Shown here: positions 1-7,276 of the stretch, piece after piece
How the letters are laid out: the number at the start of each line of letters is the position of its first letter
Numbering within the stretch: the first letter of the stretch is position 1
NCBI GenBank assembly: GCA_964406375.1
Contig: CAYORM010000013.1
Location: forward strand, 1 to 59,205
DNA length: 59,205 nucleotides
Source of the DNA: CAYORM01 sp964406375
Lineage (GTDB): Bacteria > Pseudomonadota > Alphaproteobacteria > DSM-16000 > Inquilinaceae
Reading direction: 5' to 3'
The notes under the pieces: generated by a model
Database searches by the model: none
What the model saw: only the letters and a program-made list of their open reading frames with translations
Told to the model about the DNA's origin: nothing
Position numbers and translations under genes: made by a program

Positions 1-198
1 GCCGTCGCGAGTGGCAAAAGGCTAGCAGTTCAGAAATCGCGGGCCAACCGCAACTTGTGCCGGAGGGCCGTCGCGAGTGGCAAAAGGCTAGCAGTTCAGA
101 AATCGCGGGCCAACCGCAACTGAGCGGCCCTACGTCTATGCCGAGCACCTAGGCTAGCCGTTCAGAAATCGCGGGCCAACCGAGGCCAACATCTCGAA
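1..198. repeat. 66-bp tandem repeat, three units
   Basis: Three units with an exact 66-bp period. Units 1 (1-66) and 2 (67-132) are identical over their first 55 bases. Unit 3 (133-198) has lost the first third but keeps a 31-bp core starting GGCTAGCNGTTCAGAAATCG; the cores lie at 20-50, 86-116 and 152-182 and differ only at one A/C position in copy 3. The array begins at the window edge and may continue to the left. The period equals 22 codons, but I see no gene with a credible start across it, so I treat it as non-coding. It ends about 27 bp before a parS-like site. Confidence 0.85.
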
Positions 199-224
199 AT
201 GGTAGGCCAAGCGCAGCGGCACGG

Positions 225-240
225 TGTTTCCCGTGAAACA
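225..240. promoter_or_regulatory. parS-like centromere site (ParB binding)
   Basis: The sequence TGTTTCCCGTGAAACA matches the conserved bacterial parS palindrome TGTTTCACGTGAAACA at 15 of 16 positions. ParB (Spo0J) binds parS to nucleate the partition complex near the chromosome origin. On the minus strand the site reads as MFHGKH or DVSRET, the peptide signature usually seen where parS sits inside the start of rsmG/gidB. No rsmG follows here, so this looks like a free-standing parS. The single mismatch is central and could weaken binding. Confidence 0.65.
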
Positions 241-438
241 TCGGCCCGGGCAGCAGGAGAGCGCAGAGACGCCTCGGCCAGCTCAACCGTCGCGACCGCG
301 CGCCGGCGAGGGCCGTCCCGATAAGGCGGGCTGATCGCATCCCTCTGCCGGGGTGGGCGGCGGAACGATCGGGAAGCAGCGGCGGATGGCAGACAGCCCC
401 GCGGGACGCGCCCTCGGCCCCCTGCCCGACTGCCGGCC
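241..438. other. non-coding stretch, nothing recognised
   Basis: Between the parS-like site and the end of the manganese permease gene I see no gene with a plausible start, no tRNA and no clear terminator. Short open frames here have no ribosome binding site and no recognisable protein. Confidence 0.5.
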
Positions 439-1584
439 CTATCCACCCTGTATCCCGTTCCGCCCTGGCTCGAGGATCTCGCGTGCCGTCTCGCGACCTT
501 TCGGGGTCAGCCGCAGATGGTCGCCGTCGCGCAGCACCAGCCCCTGGTCGAGGCAGCGCAGCAGCACCTGCCGGGCCTTCGCCTCGCTCCAGCGCAGATG
601 CGCCTGCAGTGCCCGGGCGACGTTCTCCTCGGCCTGTGCCGGCCCGGCCTCGTGATTGTAGAGATGGACGGTAAGTGTCCGGCTCTCATTGGCCTCGGCC
701 TGGCCGCGACGGCGCTGCCATTGCGCAACCAACCCGTAGCGGGGGCCGAAGAGAAAGGCGAGCACCAGGAAGGCCCCGGTCATCGCCGCCATCATGCCGC
801 CGATCGAGACGTCCCAGGCGACGGCGATGGCATAGCCCGAGACGCTCGAGGCGACGGCGATGGCACAGGCGAGCATCAGCATGCGCGACAGCCGGTCGGT
901 CAGGAGATAGGCGGCCGAAGGCGGGACGATCACGAAGGCGATGAACAGCACCGCGCCGACGGCGTCGAAGGCCGCGACCGCGGTGGCGCTGGTCAGCGTC
1001 AGGAGGCCATAGAACAGCAGCCCCGGCGCGAAGCCGAGCGCCGTGGCGAGCGCCGCATCGAAGGTCGCGAGCTTCAGCTCCTTGTAGAACAGCAGGATGA
1101 AGGCGAGGTCGATGAGCGCCACACCACCCATCGACAGCAATGCCTGCGGCACCTGATGGCCGCCGATCGCCACCGTATCGAGCCAGACGAAGCCGATCTC
1201 GCCGAGCAGCACCGTGTGCTGGTCGATATGCACGTCGCGGGCGTAGAGGTTGAGCAGCAGCACACCGATCGAGAACAGCACCGGGAAGACGATGCCGATC
1301 GCGGCATCGGTCTTGACGCGGCGGGTGCTGACGAGGAGCTCGGTCAGGAAGACGGTGAGGACGCCGGTCAGCGCCGCGCCGATGATCTGCACCGGCCCGC
1401 TCTGCGCGCGGGTGAGCAACCAGACGGCGACGATGCCGAAGACGATCGAATGGCTGATCGCGTCCGACAGCATGCTGCTGCCGCGCAGCACGAGGAAGGT
1501 GCCGAGCAGCGCGGCGGCGACGCCGACGAGCGCGCCGGTCAGCACGATCATCAGCGGGATGTCGGCGAGGAACGCGGCGAGCAT
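439..1584 (-). CDS. Mn/Zn-type ABC transporter permease with C-terminal winged-helix tail
   Basis: This 381-aa integral membrane protein belongs to the ZnuB/MntB/SitD (ABC-3) permease family, which carries divalent metal across the inner membrane. Hydrophobic segments fill residues 1-290. Family features include RGSSMLSDAISHS and a conserved VKTDAAIG stretch. Residues about 295-381 form a hydrophilic tail that reads like a winged helix (RWSEAKARQVLLRCLDQGLV then LRLTPKGRETA), as in DtxR-type regulators. The ATG start overlaps the stop of the upstream permease by one base (TGATG), which implies translational coupling. It is the last gene of a binding protein-ATPase-permease-permease operon. 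MntR next to the operon points to manganese; iron or zinc is possible. Confidence 0.9.
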   Translation of the reverse strand: MLAAFLADIPLMIVLTGALVGVAAALLGTFLVLRGSSMLSDAISHSIVFGIVAVWLLTRAQSGPVQIIGAALTGVLTVFLTELLVSTRRVKTDAAIGIVFPVLFSIGVLLLNLYARDVHIDQHTVLLGEIGFVWLDTVAIGGHQVPQALLSMGGVALIDLAFILLFYKELKLATFDAALATALGFAPGLLFYGLLTLTSATAVAAFDAVGAVLFIAFVIVPPSAAYLLTDRLSRMLMLACAIAVASSVSGYAIAVAWDVSIGGMMAAMTGAFLVLAFLFGPRYGLVAQWQRRRGQAEANESRTLTVHLYNHEAGPAQAEENVARALQAHLRWSEAKARQVLLRCLDQGLVLRDGDHLRLTPKGRETAREILEPGRNGIQGG

Positions 1585-2780
1585 CAGTGCCCCTCGTGCC
1601 ACGGCGCGTCCCCGGCCGTGTCCCTGGGCGCGTCCCCGGGCGCACTGCCGAGTGCGCCGAGAATGCGCTCGGCCTCGGCGAAGCCCGCAGGGGTCAGCTC
1701 CCATAGCAGGGCGGCCCCGGCGGCGGCCGACGGCCCCTCGACCACCGGCCGCACCAGGCCGCGGCCCTGCAGCGCCGCCAGGGCCTTGCGGGTGGCGATG
1801 CCGTGATAGGCGTCGACGATGCCCTGTTCCGACCGGTAACCGGGATCCTGGTGCCGGACGGCGAGCCGGTAGAGCGTCGTGAGGACATGCTGTGTCTCGA
1901 GCCGCCGCCGTCCGCCCCAGCGGCGCATCGCCTCGAAGACCAGGCCGCGTCGCGGCGCGAAGAGCAGCGAGGCGATCACCATCGCCGAGACGCTGAGGAT
2001 GATCAGCGGCCCGGTCGCAAGGCCGCGCCCCATCGCGCTGATCAGCGCCCCGGCCATACCGCCCGCCATGCCGATCAGCGCGGCGAGCAGGACCATGCCT
2101 TCCAGCCGCCCGACCCATTGCCGCGCCGCGACCGCCGGCCCGATGATCATCGCCGCCATCAGCACCACGCCGACCATCTGCAGCCCGACGACGACGGCGA
2201 GCGCGATCATCACGGTGAGCGCCACCTCGAGGACGACCACCGGCAGGCCGATCGATGCGGCGAAGACGGGGTCGAAGGCGACGAGCTTGAACTCCTTCCA
2301 CAGCGCCGCGACGATGGCGAAGGCGATCGCGGTGATGCCGCCCATCACCCAGAGGTCGCTGCGCAGCAGCGAGGCCGCCTGACCGAAGAGGAAGGTTTCG
2401 AGCCCACCCTGCGAGGCGTTGCCGGTGCCCTGGATATGGGTCAGCAGCACCACGCCGATCGCGAAGAAGATGCTGAGCGCCGCCCCCAGCGCCGCATCGG
2501 TCTTGAGCCGGCTGTAGCGGGTGAGCAGCAGCATGAACAGCGCGGCGGCCGCTCCCGTCACCAACGCACCTGCGAGAATGCTGCCGATCTCGCGCGCGCC
2601 AGCGATCATGAAGCCGAGGCAGATGCCGGGCAGCGCCGCATGGGAGAGGGTGTCGCCGAGCAGGCTCTGCCGGCGCAGCACCGCGAAACTGCCGAGCACG
2701 CCGCTGACCGCGCCGAGCAGCGCCGCCCCCAGCATCACCGTCTGGATCGTGTAGTCGCCGAGAAGGTCGAGCAGGCTCAT
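1584..2780 (-). CDS. Mn/Zn-type ABC transporter permease with C-terminal winged-helix tail
   Basis: A 398-aa ABC-3 family permease, paralogous to the next gene. The membrane part (residues 1-300) carries RQSLLGDTLSHAALPG and LKTDAALGAALS, the conserved metal-permease stretches. Residues about 305-398 are cytoplasmic and look like a winged-helix module (YHGIATRKALAALQGRGLV, then LWELTPAGFAEAERIL). The start ATG overlaps the stop of the ATPase gene by 4 bp (ATGA). It likely heterodimerises with the downstream permease. Both partners carry the tail, which may be a regulatory metal- or DNA-sensing appendage; the function is inference. Confidence 0.9.
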   Translation of the reverse strand: MSLLDLLGDYTIQTVMLGAALLGAVSGVLGSFAVLRRQSLLGDTLSHAALPGICLGFMIAGAREIGSILAGALVTGAAAALFMLLLTRYSRLKTDAALGAALSIFFAIGVVLLTHIQGTGNASQGGLETFLFGQAASLLRSDLWVMGGITAIAFAIVAALWKEFKLVAFDPVFAASIGLPVVVLEVALTVMIALAVVVGLQMVGVVLMAAMIIGPAVAARQWVGRLEGMVLLAALIGMAGGMAGALISAMGRGLATGPLIILSVSAMVIASLLFAPRRGLVFEAMRRWGGRRRLETQHVLTTLYRLAVRHQDPGYRSEQGIVDAYHGIATRKALAALQGRGLVRPVVEGPSAAAGAALLWELTPAGFAEAERILGALGSAPGDAPRDTAGDAPWHEGH

Positions 2781-3607
2781 CCTCGTCCTGCCGATGGGCG
2801 CCCGTCACCACCCGCCTCGGCCGGCATCGTCCCGCCACCCGAGAAGGTCTCGCGGTCGAGCAGCGCGATCTGGCCGCCATAGGTCCGGCGCAGATTTTCG
2901 GCCGTATAGACGGCATGCACCGGGCCCTGGGCGATGACGCGCACATTGAGCAGCAGCAGCCAGTCGAAATAGCTGCGCACCGTCTGGAGATCGTGATGGA
3001 CGACGATCACGGTCTTCCCTTCGTCCCGCAGCCGGCGGAGGATGTCGACCACGGCCCGTTCGGTCGTCGCATCGACGCCCGCCATCGGCTCGTCGAGGAA
3101 GTAGATGTCGGCCTTCTGCACCAGCGCCCGCGCCAGGAAGACGCGCTGCTGCTGGCCGCCGGAGAGCTGGCTGATCTGGCGTCCGGCGAAATCCTCCATG
3201 CCGACGAGCGCGAGCGCCCGCGCCGCCTCGGCGCGCTCCGCCCGGCCCGGACGGCGGATCCAGCCGAGCCTGCCGTAAAGGCCCATGGTCACGACGTCGA
3301 GCGCGGTGGTCGGGAAGTCCCAGTCGACGCTCGAGCGCTGTGGGACATAGCCGACCCGCCGGCGCTGCGCGGCATAGGGTCGACCGAACAGGGTGACATG
3401 GCCTGCGACCGGCTTGACCAGACCGAGCACCGCTTTGATCAGGGTGCTCTTGCCCGCCCCGTTCGGCCCGACGATCGCCGCCATCACGCCGGGCGGCACG
3501 TCGAGATCGATATCCCAGAGCACGGGCCTGCTGTGATAGCTGACCGTCAGGTCCTCGACATGAAGCGCGAGGCCCGGCTCGTGCAGCGGGTCGGATGGCG
3601 CGGTCAT
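2777..3607 (-). CDS. Mn/Zn-type ABC transporter ATP-binding protein
   Basis: A 276-aa ABC ATPase powering the metal importer. It shows Walker A GPNGAGKST (about residues 48-56), signature LSGGQQQR, Walker B IYFLDEP and the H-loop VVHHD. The GYVPQRSSVDWDFP stretch at the Q-loop is typical of the manganese/iron chelate subfamily (MntB/SitB/ZnuC). It lies 28 bp after the binding-protein gene and overlaps the first permease by 4 bp, so all four subunits are probably on one transcript controlled by MntR. Confidence 0.93.
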   Translation of the reverse strand: MTAPSDPLHEPGLALHVEDLTVSYHSRPVLWDIDLDVPPGVMAAIVGPNGAGKSTLIKAVLGLVKPVAGHVTLFGRPYAAQRRRVGYVPQRSSVDWDFPTTALDVVTMGLYGRLGWIRRPGRAERAEAARALALVGMEDFAGRQISQLSGGQQQRVFLARALVQKADIYFLDEPMAGVDATTERAVVDILRRLRDEGKTVIVVHHDLQTVRSYFDWLLLLNVRVIAQGPVHAVYTAENLRRTYGGQIALLDRETFSGGGTMPAEAGGDGRPSAGRG

Positions 3608-3635
3608 GGCCGGCGGCCGGGTTGCGACGCGATCC

Positions 3636-4589
3636 TCACGGGGACGCGGCCCCGGCGAGCTCCGGCGGCAGCGGAGGCAGCGAACCGCCGAGCGCCTCGA
3701 CGATCGTCGCGGTGTTGTGGTGGATCATGCCGATATAGCTGCCGGCGCTCGTCCCGGGCTCCCCCATCGCATCGGAGAAGAGCTGGCCGCCGATCGCCAC
3801 CTCATGTCCATGCTGGCGCACGGCGTCGATGACCGCCTGGACCGTCCGCGGGTTGATCGTCGTCTCGACGAAGACGGCCGGCACGCCGCGGGCGGCCACG
3901 GTCGCCGCCATCTCACGGATATCGGCCACCCCGGCCTCCGATTCCGTGCTGATGCCCTGGATGCCAGCGACCTCGATGCCATAGGCACGACCGTAATAGG
4001 CGAAGGCGTCGTGCGCGGTGACGAGGATCCGCTGCGCCTCGGGGATGGTCGCGATCGCCTCGCCCACCCAGGCATCGAGGACGGCAAGGCGGGCGGCATA
4101 GTCGGCGGCCGCGTCCGCCATCGCCGCGGCGCAACCCGGCCGCAGTGCGGCGAGCGCCGCCTCGATGGTCGGCACCGTCCTTGCCCACAGCCCGACATCC
4201 ATCCACAGATGCGGGTCGATGCCGTAGAGCCCTTCGACCGCGATCAGCTCGGCCGGCTCGATCGAGGCGGGCGCAACGGCGAGGGTCGGCTTCATCTCGG
4301 CGAAGCGGTCCAGCACATCGCCGAGCTGCCCCTCCAGCGCATAGCCGGAATAGAGGATGATCTCGGCCTCCTGGAGGGCCCGCACGTCACCCGCCCGCGC
4401 CTGGTACAGATGGGGGTCGACCCCCGGCCCCATCATCGTCGTGACCTCGACGCAGGCGCCGCCCACCTCGGCCACCACGTCACCGATCATGCCGATCGTC
4501 ACCACGGCCCGGATCGGCGTCTCCTCCTGCGCCGCGGCAACGCCGGCCAGCAATGGCAGCAGGGCGAAGGCGATTGCCAGCTGCTTCAC
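3636..4589 (-). CDS. periplasmic Mn/Zn-binding protein of the ABC transporter
   Basis: A cluster A-I (ZnuA/MntA/SitA-like) solute-binding protein of about 317 aa. A signal peptide precedes the mature start (LAIAFALLPLLAGVAAAQ). Likely metal ligands are the His in GVDPHLYQ, the His in GIDPHLWMD or nearby, the Glu in FVETTINPR and the Asp in QLFSDAMG. There is no long His-rich loop, which favours Mn or Fe over Zn. I chose the GTG at 4589 because AGGGGG lies a good distance upstream and the signal peptide then starts normally. An ATG at 4625 is in frame but lacks a ribosome binding site and sits beside the operator-like dyad. Confidence 0.88.
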   Translation of the reverse strand: MKQLAIAFALLPLLAGVAAAQEETPIRAVVTIGMIGDVVAEVGGACVEVTTMMGPGVDPHLYQARAGDVRALQEAEIILYSGYALEGQLGDVLDRFAEMKPTLAVAPASIEPAELIAVEGLYGIDPHLWMDVGLWARTVPTIEAALAALRPGCAAAMADAAADYAARLAVLDAWVGEAIATIPEAQRILVTAHDAFAYYGRAYGIEVAGIQGISTESEAGVADIREMAATVAARGVPAVFVETTINPRTVQAVIDAVRQHGHEVAIGGQLFSDAMGEPGTSAGSYIGMIHHNTATIVEALGGSLPPLPPELAGAASP

Positions 4590-4628
4590 TTTGGCCCCCT
4601 GCTCACCTGTGTGCCCTGTACTCATAAA

Positions 4629-4643
4629 TTAAGCTTTGTCTAA
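4629..4643. promoter_or_regulatory. operator-like dyad at the Mn operon promoter
   Basis: On the minus strand TTAGAC-AAA-GCTTAA is an imperfect dyad with matching outer TTA/TAA ends. A possible -35 (TTGACC) lies about 18 bp upstream of AGATTA, so the dyad covers the -10 and start of transcription of the binding-protein gene. That is where MntR would repress. The match to any named MntR box is not exact, so this is inference from position. Confidence 0.4.
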
Positions 4644-4734
4644 TCTGTGCGGCACGGCCCGCCCGGTCAAGGGCCGGGCTGGTGCAGGCACCACCGGCTC
4701 CGCGCCGTGGTCTGGCGCGACAATAAACGCCTGG

Positions 4735-4761
4735 AAAACGGTATAGCCTCCGGAATAGTTT
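4735..4761. promoter_or_regulatory. candidate MntR box upstream of mntR
   Basis: An imperfect inverted motif with ATAGCC on the left, TCC in the centre and GGAATAGTTT on the right, resembling the AAACATAGC...GTTT layout of enterobacterial MntR boxes. It lies 37-63 bp before mntR in the divergent region and could serve autoregulation. The right half matches poorly. Confidence 0.3.
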
Positions 4762-4797
4762 GGCCCTGGTGGTTGACATCCTGCGAGGCAAGGGCGG

Positions 4798-5280
4798 ATG
4801 GCCGTCGTGCGGAGCATCGAGGACAAGGAGAGGCGGGCACCGGCCGTTTCAGCCCGCGACAAGGCCGAGGGGTTCCGCAAGACCCGCCTCGCCCGCCGCA
4901 CCGAGCTCGCCGAGGATTACGTCGAGTTGATCGCCGCGCTGACACGCGAGCTGGGCGAGGCGCGGCAGGTCGACATCGCCCGCGGGCTCGGCGTCACGCA
5001 GCCGACCGTCGCCAAGATGCTCAAGCGGCTGGCGCAGGAGGGGCTGGTGGTGCAGCGCCCCTATCGCGGCGTCTTCCTGACCGAGGCCGGGCGCTGGATG
5101 GCGGCAGAAAGTCAGCGCAAGCACGACATTGTCGAGGCCTTCCTCCTCGCCCTCGGCGTCAGCCCGGAGACGGCGCGCCACGATGCCGAGGGGATCGAGC
5201 ATCACTGCAGCGCCGAAACCCTCGAGGCGTTCCAGCGCCTGCTGGCGCAGCGGCACCCCTCGCGATCGGCGCGCCGCTGA
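4798..5280 (+). CDS. mntR: manganese-responsive transcriptional regulator MntR
   Basis: A 160-aa DtxR-family repressor. The core RRTELAEDYVELIAAL, GEARQVDIARGLGVTQPTVA (helix-turn-helix, about residues 56-75) and RGVFLTEAGRWMA is very close to E. coli MntR, as is the dimerisation/metal region (VEAFLLALGVSPETARHDAEGIEHH), which contains the Asp/Glu/His metal ligands. The length is near the usual 155 aa. AAGGGCGG precedes the ATG. Divergent orientation from the metal ABC operon supports a role as its Mn-dependent repressor. Confidence 0.95.
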   Translation: MAVVRSIEDKERRAPAVSARDKAEGFRKTRLARRTELAEDYVELIAALTRELGEARQVDIARGLGVTQPTVAKMLKRLAQEGLVVQRPYRGVFLTEAGRWMAAESQRKHDIVEAFLLALGVSPETARHDAEGIEHHCSAETLEAFQRLLAQRHPSRSARR

Positions 5281-5480
5281 GGCAGGCGCGGGCGCCCCTC
5301 CCTACAGTCGCTGGCAATGTCCCGGGGGCCCAACCGGCGACGATCGCCCGCGTTGAATGCAGGGGCATGCAAGTTGCGATTCCATTTGTTTGATGGCTGA
5401 CTATCATCGATTCGCAGAAGGGTTGAGTCGGCATCGATGGCCGGCGGTTCGCTAACGAGTCCCGGGGGGAACAGACTCGG

Positions 5481-6308
5481 ATGGTGGCAATGCCGTCTCC
5501 CGCGCCGCAGCTTGCGGTGGCATCTTCGTCGCCGGCCGCCTCTCCGGCGGGGATACGCGTCCTCCTGATCGAGGATGACCGTCTCATCATCGAGTACTAC
5601 CGCACATTACTCGACAACCGCGGCATGTCGCATGTAGCCGCCGCCTCGCTCGCCGAGGCGGTCGCGATCCTTGATGAGGACCTGTCGATCGATCTGGTGA
5701 TCGCCGACCTCTTTCTGCCGGATAGCGACGGCACCTCGGCACTGCAGGCGCTGTCGCCGGTGGTCGAGCGCCGGCCCTGGGTGCAGGCGCTGGTGATCAC
5801 CGGAAGACCCACGGTGGATGCTGCCGTCGAGGCGCTGCGGCTCGAGGCGGTGGACTTCCTGCGCAAGCCCGTCCGCCCCGCGGAATTCCTGGACGCCGTC
5901 GATCGTGCGGTCGACCGCATCGGCCGGCTGCGCCTGCGACGGCAGGCCGCGACCGAGACCACCGACCGCCGCGTCCGGCAGATCTACGCAGCGCTGCGCG
6001 GGCGGCGGCTGCGCAGCCGGTTCTTCGGCGAGACCGTCTCCATGGACCCGATGTGGGAGATGCTGCTCGACCTCGCCCTCGCCCGGCTGCTCGGACGGCG
6101 GACCTATCTCACCAGCCTGTGCATCGCCGCCGGCATTCCGACGGCGACCGCGCTGCGCCGGATCACCGATCTCGAGCAGATGGGCCTTCTGACGCGCAGC
6201 CGTGACGTCAGGGATGCCCGCCGCGTTTTCGTCGAGATCACCGAGGACGGTATGCAGCGGATGCTCAGGCATCTGGAACGGACGGAGGCTGAGGGGGCTT
6301 CCCCCTGA
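5481..6308 (+). CDS. response regulator with winged-helix (MarR-like) output
   Basis: A 275-aa two-component response regulator. The receiver domain (about residues 24-145) has acidic EDD, phospho-acceptor Asp76 in IADLFLPD, Thr in ITGRP and Lys129 in FLRKP. The C-terminal part (about residues 170-265) is not an OmpR or NtrC output; it reads like a MarR-type winged helix (ITDLEQMGLLTRSRDVRDAR, then VEITEDG). No histidine kinase is adjacent; the nearest is the hybrid kinase at 17949. Its place directly before the pilin gene suggests control of the Tad locus, which is inference. The first 20 residues are Ala/Pro/Ser-rich. Confidence 0.85.
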   Translation: MVAMPSPAPQLAVASSSPAASPAGIRVLLIEDDRLIIEYYRTLLDNRGMSHVAAASLAEAVAILDEDLSIDLVIADLFLPDSDGTSALQALSPVVERRPWVQALVITGRPTVDAAVEALRLEAVDFLRKPVRPAEFLDAVDRAVDRIGRLRLRRQAATETTDRRVRQIYAALRGRRLRSRFFGETVSMDPMWEMLLDLALARLLGRRTYLTSLCIAAGIPTATALRRITDLEQMGLLTRSRDVRDARRVFVEITEDGMQRMLRHLERTEAEGASP

Positions 6309-6311
6309 GGC

Positions 6312-6342
6312 TGGCCCGGTGGGGATCGCGGAGACCGGGCCA
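6312..6342 (+). terminator. hairpin after the response regulator
   Basis: A perfect 9-bp stem (TGGCCCGGT / ACCGGGCCA) with a 13-nt loop begins just after the stop codon at 6308. A second short hairpin (AGGGGG-CTT-CCCCCT) overlaps the stop codon. There is no clear T-run, so termination may be partial or Rho-dependent. Confidence 0.45.
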
Positions 6343-6366
6343 CGTCATTCTCGCCTATACACGACA

Positions 6367-6420
6367 TGTCCGATAAGTTTGTCGGATAAATTGATGCAAA
6401 AGGCGATTTAATATCAATTT
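6367..6420. promoter_or_regulatory. AT-rich repeat region upstream of flp
   Basis: An AT-rich island in GC-rich DNA. It holds two near-identical decamers, TGTCCGATAA (6367-6376) and TGTCGGATAA (6380-6389), 13 bp apart. Their cores also form an inverted pair (TCCGA/TCGGA). They are followed by a perfect 8-bp inverted repeat, AAATTGAT (6388-6395) and ATCAATTT (6413-6420). The spacing upstream of the pilin gene suits a regulator-binding region or promoter. Confidence 0.4.
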
Positions 6421-6538
6421 GAGACAGCTTTGGTTTGGCAGGCAATGATTTCCCGCATATGTGTCGCGCATGGGAACGCCGACGGGAAACGCTGCAGTTT
6501 CGGGCGCCACCCCGGCTCTGGATGAAAGGTTTGGAACC

Positions 6539-6721
6539 ATGCGCGCGATTCTGAAGAAGATGCTGCGGTCCGAGGATGGTGCGACGGCGATCGAGTACGG
6601 CCTGATCGCAGCCCTCATCGCCATTGCCATTATTGGCGGCGCGACGGCCCTGGGCGGCGGTCTCGACGGTCTGTTCCAGGGGATCGCCGACAACCCGGTG
6701 CTCGACAGCGCGACGCCGTAA
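6539..6721 (+). CDS. flp: Flp-type pilin
   Basis: A 60-aa type IVb pilin, the major subunit of the Tad pilus. After a short basic leader, the prepilin peptidase site is EDG/ATAIEYGLI, followed by a hydrophobic helix (IAALIAIAIIGGATALGGG). The Glu and Tyr of IEYGL are the Flp hallmark. The ATG at 6539 gives a standard leader and has GAAAGG 9 nt upstream; an upstream in-frame ATG at 6461 would add an implausible leader. It opens the Tad locus. Confidence 0.93.
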   Translation: MRAILKKMLRSEDGATAIEYGLIAALIAIAIIGGATALGGGLDGLFQGIADNPVLDSATP

Positions 6722-6750
6722 GGGTCGAGGTCGTTCAACGGGCCACCATC

Positions 6751-7266
6751 ATGGCCGGTCTGTTACAGGGGGAGGGTCCGTGGGCCCTCCCTTTCGTCGC
6801 CTGGGCCGTCACCGCCGCGGCATTCACCGTGCTGCTGATCGCGGTGGCGATCACCGATCTGCGATGGCGACGGATTCCCAACGGGCTGGTCGCCGCGCTC
6901 GCGGTGCTGGCGGCGCTCCATCACCTGCTGGTGGGCATTCCCTCGGTGGATTGGCTCGGCCTCGTGGCCATGATGGTGACCGCGGCGGGGTTGATGACGC
7001 TCTTCGGAGCGGGTCTGCTCGGTGCGGGTGACGTCAAGCTGATGTTGGCCTGCACCCTGTTTCTCGGCCCTTCGGTGCTGGCCGGGTTCCTTCTTCTGGT
7101 CGCCCTATCCGGCGGCGTTCTTGCCGGGCTGTGGCTGCTGCGCGGCTACCTGCCCGTGAAGCTGCGACCCGCCGACGAGCGGCTGCCCTATGGCGTCGCC
7201 ATCGCCTCCGGTGCGATCGGCACGCTGGCACTGGCCACCTTCGCCGCCCCGGCCTCTCTCGTCTGA
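6751..7266 (+). CDS. cpaA: prepilin peptidase CpaA
   Basis: A 171-aa membrane aspartic protease (A24 family) that cleaves and activates Flp pilin and the TadE/TadG pseudopilins. The two catalytic aspartates are in AITDLRWRRIPN (near residue 36) and in the GAGDVKLM motif (near residue 93). About six hydrophobic helices are visible, and the N-terminal methylase domain is absent, as in other CpaA/TadV proteins. It follows flp by 29 bp. Confidence 0.93.
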   Translation: MAGLLQGEGPWALPFVAWAVTAAAFTVLLIAVAITDLRWRRIPNGLVAALAVLAALHHLLVGIPSVDWLGLVAMMVTAAGLMTLFGAGLLGAGDVKLMLACTLFLGPSVLAGFLLLVALSGGVLAGLWLLRGYLPVKLRPADERLPYGVAIASGAIGTLALATFAAPASLV

Positions 7267-7276
7267 AAGGCCGATC

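Noticed and set aside
149..446. Short minus-strand open frames across the parS-like site that read MFHGKH or DVSRET.
   Set aside because: The peptide is the parS sequence in translation. There is no ribosome site and no continuing rsmG-like sequence.
1584..2946. Minus-strand frame extending the last Mn permease upstream as a long protein.
   Set aside because: The upstream part lies antiparallel-free but out of frame with the real first permease and has Arg/Gly-rich filler; the true start is ATG 1584.
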